In this document: in pieces, positions 9,358 through 13,495 of the stretch
Numbering within the stretch: the first letter of the stretch is position 1
Layout of the letters: every line of letters begins with the position of its first letter
NCBI GenBank assembly: GCA_028719045.1
Contig: JAQULD010000037.1
Span: 1-13,495 of the forward strand
Reading direction: 5' to 3'
DNA from: Candidatus Omnitrophota bacterium
GTDB taxonomy: Bacteria; Omnitrophota; Koll11; Gygaellales; Profunditerraquicolaceae
DNA: 13,495 nucleotides
Made by a program: the position numbers and the translations under genes
The notes under the pieces: model-generated
Told to the model about the DNA's origin: nothing
Seen by the model: only the letters and a program-made list of their open reading frames with translations
Database searches by the model: none

Positions 9358-10308
9358 ATGGCGAAAAAACTCATACTTGGCGCAGGCATCCCGCAATTCA
9401 TATTCAAGAACCTTTCCGAGCAATTCAGCCCAGAGATATTCGAATTCGTGAATTTCTCATCCGCGCAGGAATTGATCAAAAATATCAAGAAGTACAAAAT
9501 AAACCTGATATTCGTTTATAATATGCTTCCGGATTTAAAAGACTGCCAGGAGCTTTGTATTGCCTTAAGGGCGCAAGCCGACACCGAAACGGTCCCTATC
9601 ATTGTAATATCCCACATGGACAATAATCCCGAAGAAAAGATCAAAATGCTGCGGGGAGGCCTGATAGACATCTACGCGAGCTCGCTGGTAAGCACCGAGG
9701 AATTGGCGGCTTACGCGAATGTATTTTTGCAAAGGCAGGCGCTGGAAGAAGAACTGGAGATAAAGAATGAGATGCTGAGCAAGCTCTCCATTGTCGACGA
9801 CCTGACCAAGCTTTACAACCGGCGCTACCTGACACAAAGGCTTGAAGAAGAGCTTAAAAGGATCAAAAGGTACGATTACCCCCTGTCCTGCCTCATGCTC
9901 GATATCGATCATTTTAAGAATATAAACGATTCCTTCGGCCACTCAAGCGGGGATATGGCGCTGGAAAAATTTTCTGATTTGATAAAAAAGACCCTGCGCA
10001 CCATAGATATCTGCTGCCGTTACGGCGGCGAGGAAATCGTGGTGATCCTGCCTTTTACCAATTTTGAAGGCGCTTTTCACGCCGGAGAAAGGCTGCGCAA
10101 GAAAATAGAAGAGTTTAATTTTGGTACGGAAGAAAAACCCCTGAAGTTCACGGTCAGCGTAGGCCTGATTTGCGCCGACGGCAAGGATAACGCTACCGTA
10201 GATTCGCTTTTTAAGGCGCTGGACAAAAAACTCTACGAAGCGAAGAATTCCGGCAGGAACAAAACCTGCGGCGGATTATACAAGAATATCAAAATAAATC
10301 CGGATTAA
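9358..10308 (+). CDS. Diguanylate cyclase with degenerate receiver domain (pseudo-REC-GGDEF)
   Basis: Makes c-di-GMP from two GTP. The 316 residues comprise a receiver-like domain (about 1-125), a helical linker (126-143) and a GGDEF domain (about 144-310). The active-site signature is GGEE at 223-226 (RYGGEEIVVILP), an accepted active variant. The inhibitory I-site RTID at 214-217 sits five residues before it, as expected for product feedback. DDLTKLYNRRYL at 147-158 and DIDHFKNINDSFGHSSGD at 182-199 are typical. In the receiver the phospho-acceptor Asp position is Tyr54 (LIFVYNMLPDL), the acidic pair after the first strand is replaced by GAG, and the conserved Lys is missing, so phosphorylation is unlikely. 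It is transcribed divergently from the HD-GYP pair and ends overlapping the convergent downstream gene by four bases. Confidence 0.95.
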   Translation: MAKKLILGAGIPQFIFKNLSEQFSPEIFEFVNFSSAQELIKNIKKYKINLIFVYNMLPDLKDCQELCIALRAQADTETVPIIVISHMDNNPEEKIKMLRGGLIDIYASSLVSTEELAAYANVFLQRQALEEELEIKNEMLSKLSIVDDLTKLYNRRYLTQRLEEELKRIKRYDYPLSCLMLDIDHFKNINDSFGHSSGDMALEKFSDLIKKTLRTIDICCRYGGEEIVVILPFTNFEGAFHAGERLRKKIEEFNFGTEEKPLKFTVSVGLICADGKDNATVDSLFKALDKKLYEAKNSGRNKTCGGLYKNIKINPD

Positions 10309-11018
10309 GGCGAATACATATTGTATTCGTAAACATCCGCGACCATTTCCTCCTGCCCTTCCACCGGATACTCGCCTAAAGAACTCCAAGGATATTTCTC
10401 ATCGAAAGGACGCCCGTAGGTCCCGGCATCGCTTGGCAGTAAGGCGGTTACCACATCATATGTGCCGGAAGCTATCCTGGCGATCGGGTAGGTTATCGCT
10501 TTGCAGATCCCCAACAAAACAGAAGTAAACCTGGTTTGATTGAAAGCCTTGTTTAATTGCGCGGGGACTTCAAGAGGGCTGCCTAATGAGTCCACAGTGC
10601 CTCTGGCAAACTTCTTTCCGATAGGGGCAAGGCCTTCTTTGAGAATGGAATATTGCTGGCCTTCCTCCCAGGCATACTGGCTGTCCAAAGGTATACCGAT
10701 TCCATTATTATCCTTGTGATTAGGCAAGAGGCATGTTGCCAACTGCATAACGCCGGAAGCGGTCCTGCCGATACTGTGGCCTATACCCCTGAATATACCC
10801 AGGAAACCACCCACTAATTTATTTTTACCCTCTTCGCCAAAGCCATGTTTATAACCTTTTATGACCTGAAAAGGCAGCTCTAACCAGCCAAGAAGGGTAT
10901 TGATGACCCCGTGTTTTGCCTTCTGGGCAGCACCCTGCAAATAATTCACTTCTTCCCCGAATACAGGCAACGTAATCAAAAAAGAGAAAAGAACCAAAAC
11001 TATCAATATTTTCTTCAT
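10305..11018 (-). CDS. Secreted two-repeat protein resembling the exosortase-associated TIGR04073 family
   Basis: Exported protein of unknown function, 237 residues. Residues 1-21 (MKKILIVLVLFSFLITLPVFG) form a signal peptide with likely cleavage before EE. The mature part holds two related units. Unit 1 (about 34-118) has HGVINTLLGWLELP, then GRTASGVMQLATCLLP and a tail ending YAWEE. Unit 2 (about 135-213) has RGTVDSLGSPLEVP, then ARIASGTYDVVTALLP and a tail ending YPWSS. I associate this pattern (Gly-rich start, LE-P motif, RxASG...LLP) with the TIGR04073 family found in genomes with exosortase systems, whose members usually carry one such unit. The family call is from recall. It has its own promoter, and its stop overlaps that of the cyclase on the other strand. 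Confidence 0.75.
   Translation of the reverse strand: MKKILIVLVLFSFLITLPVFGEEVNYLQGAAQKAKHGVINTLLGWLELPFQVIKGYKHGFGEEGKNKLVGGFLGIFRGIGHSIGRTASGVMQLATCLLPNHKDNNGIGIPLDSQYAWEEGQQYSILKEGLAPIGKKFARGTVDSLGSPLEVPAQLNKAFNQTRFTSVLLGICKAITYPIARIASGTYDVVTALLPSDAGTYGRPFDEKYPWSSLGEYPVEGQEEMVADVYEYNMYSP
10311..10329. repeat. Perfect 8-base inverted repeat at the convergent gene junction
   Basis: CGAATACA, a TAT spacer and TGTATTCG form a perfect stem two bases after the cyclase stop codon. It lies inside the last codons of the convergent secreted-protein gene (encoding EYN). Neither side is followed by a T-run, so it is not a standard intrinsic terminator, but it is the only stem-loop near the 3' end of either transcript. 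Confidence 0.4.
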
Positions 11019-11075
11019 TTCCGCCCCCTTTTTTAATAATATTATAAAAGCTTTATAAATCCATATAACACTAAA

Positions 11076-11104
11076 ATAATACCATTAAAAACGCGAACAT
11101 TCAA
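11076..11104 (-). promoter_or_regulatory. Promoter of the secreted two-repeat protein gene
   Basis: Minus-strand TTGAAT (11104-11099), a 17-base spacer, and TATTAT (11081-11076). Transcription would start near 11069, leaving a leader of about 50 AT-rich bases. It lies right after the stop of the CZB gene, so the two are probably separate units or partly read through. Confidence 0.5.
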
Positions 11105-11117
11105 ATATTTTCGGTAA

Positions 11118-11465
11118 TTACTTGATTTTGAGCTCGACTTCCATCAACAGGTTGATGATTTTCCTGTTTATAAGCTCGATTTTCTCAATATCTTTGGGCG
11201 GGATGGGCCGGCCGGTTTGTTTCACCTTAACTATCCTTCTGACCATGGCGTGAAGTTCCACGTGCACTTCTTCCAATTCTTGCATCTGCGGGATAGTGCC
11301 GTATTTGATCATTCCTTCGGAATACAGCCATTTTCCCAGGTCACAGTCTTCGTGAGAAAACGCTTCTATTTCGGTCAGAGTGCTCTGGCCGTTTAAATAA
11401 GCGCCCAGTTTCTTTTCCCAGGCCCTATGCTGGCTCTTTATCATGGCGAAATTAGCCGAACTCAT
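11118..11465 (-). CDS. Stand-alone CZB (chemoreceptor zinc-binding) domain protein
   Basis: A 115-residue four-helix protein consisting of little but a CZB domain, which binds zinc with three His and one Cys. The ligands are all recognisable: His13 (KSQHRAWEKKL), Cys41 in HEDCDLGKW, and His68 and His72 in EEVHVELH. Spacings of 28, 27 and 4 residues agree closely with those of the zinc-sensing cyclase DgcZ of E. coli (H22, C52, H79, H83). In other proteins the domain is fused to chemoreceptors or GGDEF domains; here it stands alone, soluble, without signal peptide. A strong Shine-Dalgarno (GGGAGG) and a good promoter support the start. It could act in trans on a partner, the nearby diguanylate cyclase being an obvious but unproven candidate. 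Confidence 0.9.
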   Translation of the reverse strand: MSSANFAMIKSQHRAWEKKLGAYLNGQSTLTEIEAFSHEDCDLGKWLYSEGMIKYGTIPQMQELEEVHVELHAMVRRIVKVKQTGRPIPPKDIEKIELINRKIINLLMEVELKIK

Positions 11466-11504
11466 TTAATCCTCCCGATAGCTTCTTATGTTCAACAACT
11501 TATT

Positions 11505-11532
11505 ATTTTAATCCTCAAGAGCAGCCTGTCAA
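11505..11532 (-). promoter_or_regulatory. Promoter of the CZB gene
   Basis: Minus-strand TTGACA (11532-11527), a perfect -35 box, a 16-base spacer, and TAAAAT (11510-11505). Transcription would start near 11498, about 33 bases before the ATG. The -35 box begins 8 bases after the gltD stop codon, so the CZB gene is expressed independently of gltBD despite being in the same direction. Confidence 0.6.
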
Positions 11533-11540
11533 GGCGAAAT

Positions 11541-12983
11541 TTATAAAACCGGCAAGTTGCTCTTTCCCATGAGGAATTTGTCTATACTGTGCGCGGCCCT
11601 TCTGCCTTCCGATATCGCCCAGACAATAAGGGACTGGCCTCTTCTGGCGTCCCCGGCAGAGAATATCCCTTTTACCGAAGACATGTAATCTTCGTCTGTT
11701 TTTATATTACCGCGGCTGTCAAATTCAACCTTTAATTCTTCCAGCAGCCCGCTGTGTTCGGCATGCAGAAAACCCATAGCCAGTATTACCAGGTCCGCTT
11801 CAATTTCAAATTCCGTACCGGGCAATTCCTGTATCACCGGGCACCCTTTATCGTCTTTAGCGTGCTTTACCTTTACGCAGGAAAGTTTTTTTACTTTCCC
11901 ATTCTCTCCGGAAAACTTCCTGGTAGACACCGCCCACTCGCGCCTGCCGCCCTCTTCGTGGCTCGTGGAAGTCTTGAGGAGCATCGGGTATTTCGGCCAA
12001 GGCATATTCGGGGTGCGGCATTCAGGAGGAGCGGGAAAAAGCTCGATCTGGACTACGCAGTCCGCTCCCTGGCGGTGCGCTACCCCCACGCAGTCAGCTC
12101 CGGTATCTCCTCCTCCGATAACCACGACCTTCTTGCCCCGGGCGTCCATCAGCTGATCAACGGATATTTTTTCGCCGTTTATCCTTTTGTTGGATTGAAT
12201 CAGGTATTCCATGGCGAAATAAATACCCTTCAGTTCTCTTCCTTCTATCTTTAAGTCCCGCGGATGGCGGCTGCCAACTGCAAGGCAGACAGCATCAAAT
12301 TCTTTCTTTAATTGCTTAACTTCATTGTTTTCAAGCAGATTAATCCCGGTTTTAAACTCTACTCCCTCTTTACGTAACAGGTCTATTCTGCGGTCAATCA
12401 ACTTTTTTTCCAGCTTGAAATCGGGGATACCGTAGCGCAGGATCCCGCCCAGCAAATCATCCTTCTCAAAAACAGTGACTTTATGCCCCGCCTTGTTAAG
12501 CTGGTCAGCGCAGGATAAACCGGCAGGCCCTGAACCGATAACGGCGGCTTTCTTGCCTGTGCGTTTCTTGGGGGGGCGGGGTTTCATATAACCCTGTTTA
12601 AACGCCTGTTCTATGATCGCCAGTTCGTTTTCTCTTATGGTCACAGGATCATCGTTTATGCCCAGGACGCAGGCGTATTCGCAGGGAGCCGGACAGATCC
12701 TTCCGGTAATTTCCGGCAGATTATTTGTTGCCGTAAGCAATGTTATCGCTTTCTCCCACTGCCCGTGGAAGACCGCGTCGTTCCAATCAGGTATATAATT
12801 GCCCACAGGGCAGCCCCAATGGCAAAAAGGGACACCGCAATCCATGCAGCGTGAAGCCTGCTCTTTGGAATGTTCTTCTGAGCGCAAAACAGCGACTTCC
12901 TTAAAATCTTTTACGCGCTCGCATACCGGGCGGTATGCGGCTTTCTGCCGTTTAACTTTTAAGAAGCCTTTTATGTCACCCAT
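11541..12983 (-). CDS. gltD: Glutamate synthase small (beta) subunit
   Basis: Takes electrons from NAD(P)H and passes them through FAD and iron-sulfur centres to the large subunit for glutamate formation. Full length at 480 residues. The N-terminal cysteine clusters C46, C49, C54, C58 and C97, C101, C105 (CPAPCEYAC) bind 4Fe-4S centres. The FAD motif is GSGPAG at 150-155 and the NAD(P)H motif GGGDTG at 290-295. A C-terminal FAD-contacting segment, GIFSAGDARRGQSLIVWAISEG, has the usual pattern (quoted only as the stretch following YMSSVK). It starts 12 bases after the gltB stop, with AGAGGG before the ATG, so gltBD form an operon in the order B-D. No terminator hairpin is visible after the stop. 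Confidence 0.97.
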   Translation of the reverse strand: MGDIKGFLKVKRQKAAYRPVCERVKDFKEVAVLRSEEHSKEQASRCMDCGVPFCHWGCPVGNYIPDWNDAVFHGQWEKAITLLTATNNLPEITGRICPAPCEYACVLGINDDPVTIRENELAIIEQAFKQGYMKPRPPKKRTGKKAAVIGSGPAGLSCADQLNKAGHKVTVFEKDDLLGGILRYGIPDFKLEKKLIDRRIDLLRKEGVEFKTGINLLENNEVKQLKKEFDAVCLAVGSRHPRDLKIEGRELKGIYFAMEYLIQSNKRINGEKISVDQLMDARGKKVVVIGGGDTGADCVGVAHRQGADCVVQIELFPAPPECRTPNMPWPKYPMLLKTSTSHEEGGRREWAVSTRKFSGENGKVKKLSCVKVKHAKDDKGCPVIQELPGTEFEIEADLVILAMGFLHAEHSGLLEELKVEFDSRGNIKTDEDYMSSVKGIFSAGDARRGQSLIVWAISEGRRAAHSIDKFLMGKSNLPVL

Positions 12984-12995
12984 ATCATCCCTCTT

Positions 12996-13495
12996 TTATC
13001 CGTCGGACACTTCCGCCAGGCTCAATTTTGCCGCCATTTTCTTTTCTTCAAGTATGCGTTTGAACTCCTTAGGCATGACCTTGACGAATTTTTTTACCCT
13101 GGCGGTAAAATCATCCAAAAATTCTTTGGCGGGCAGGCTTTGCGTGTACCTGAAATGGTTGGCGATCAAATTATTGATCGTTGCCTCGTCTTCCGCATTG
13201 GTTTTTTCCAATTCCACCATTTCCAGATTGCACTTTTTATGGAAATCACCGGACGCGTCAAAAACATAGGCGATCCCCCCGGACATCCCTGCCCCGAAAT
13301 TCCTGCCGGTTTTACCAAGCACCACAACTCTGCCTCCGGTCATATATTCGCAGCCATGGTCTCCGACGCCTTCTACAACCGCCTGCAGCCCGGAGTTCCT
13401 GATGCAGAACCTCTCTCCGGCCACGCCACGGATATAAGCCTCCCCGCAAATTGCGCCGTAGAAAGTAGTATTGCCGATAAGAATATTTTCCTGCG
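12996..13495 (-). CDS. gltB: Glutamate synthase large (alpha) subunit, C-terminal end (5' part outside window)
   Basis: Makes glutamate from glutamine and 2-oxoglutarate together with GltD. Only the last 165 or so codons are present; the frame is open to the window edge. Starting at the edge it reads [20 protein letters not shown], then RGVAGERF and [19 protein letters not shown], then [16 protein letters not shown]. These are the glycine-rich right-handed helix (GXGXG) domain that closes the large subunit. A GTG at 13424 is an internal Val codon, not a start, because the family pattern continues upstream of it. The tail (residues after [13 protein letters not shown]) ends in a lysine-rich stretch. 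It is followed 12 bases later by gltD. Confidence 0.96.
   Translation of the reverse strand, partial: QENILIGNTTFYGAICGEAYIRGVAGERFCIRNSGLQAVVEGVGDHGCEYMTGGRVVVLGKTGRNFGAGMSGGIAYVFDASGDFHKKCNLEMVELEKTNAEDEATINNLIANHFRYTQSLPAKEFLDDFTARVKKFVKVMPKEFKRILEEKKMAAKLSLAEVSDG

Noticed and set aside
10296..10306. AATCCGGATT palindrome near the end of the cyclase gene
   Set aside because: A ten-base self-complementary word with no loop, fully explained by codons for Asn-Pro-Asp; nothing else points to a site.
11041..11060. Near-palindrome around AAGCTT upstream of the secreted-protein gene
   Set aside because: Very AT-rich with mismatches, likely chance within an untranslated leader.
13422..13424. GTG as the start of a 142-residue protein
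   Set aside because: The conserved GltB sequence continues upstream in the same frame to the window edge, so the codon is internal.

Overview
The window looks like a chromosomal piece of an uncultured or little-studied Gram-negative bacterium with roughly even base composition. The best lineage hint is a two-repeat protein resembling the exosortase-associated TIGR04073 family, which I associate with PVC-superphylum and Omnitrophota-like genomes. That placement is an inference from family recall, not a result. There are no mobile elements, RNA genes or CRISPR arrays that I can see. Coding density is high and no gene-free stretch exceeds 300 bases; the longest non-coding gap, 5664-5934, holds a tiny gene, two promoters and a leader hairpin.

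Layout, left to right. Positions 1-5663 (all minus strand) form a nucleotide-synthesis operon transcribed leftward: pyrG (CTP synthase), carA (carbamoyl-phosphate synthase small subunit), a half-length carB that stops cleanly at the boundary between the two CarB halves, and a beta-CASP metallo-beta-lactamase-fold RNase cut by the window edge. Gaps are 10, 19 and 2 bases. A strong sigma-70-type promoter and a terminator-like hairpin precede pyrG. Just upstream sits an 18-codon gene with its own promoter and a near-perfect Shine-Dalgarno, encoding a Cys/His-plus-polylysine microprotein.

Positions 5935-10308 carry cyclic-di-GMP signalling genes. On the minus strand a 644-residue helical/HEAT-like protein overlaps by 17 bases an HD-GYP phosphodiesterase; both begin with what appears to be the same N-terminal domain. 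Divergently, on the plus strand, lies a diguanylate cyclase with a degenerate receiver domain. The two units fire from back-to-back promoters in a 152-base gap. The cyclase then meets, stop codon to stop codon, a secreted TIGR04073-like protein (10305-11018, minus) made of two tandem repeats. Next comes a stand-alone CZB zinc-sensing domain (11118-11465, minus).

Positions 11541-13495 (minus) are the glutamate synthase genes gltD (complete) and gltB (C-terminal part only). The metabolic genes share a theme of glutamine-amide use (GltB, PyrG, CarA). The central genes suggest a c-di-GMP module in which synthesis, degradation and possibly zinc sensing are encoded side by side. Whether the CZB protein and the secreted protein belong to that module is conjecture.
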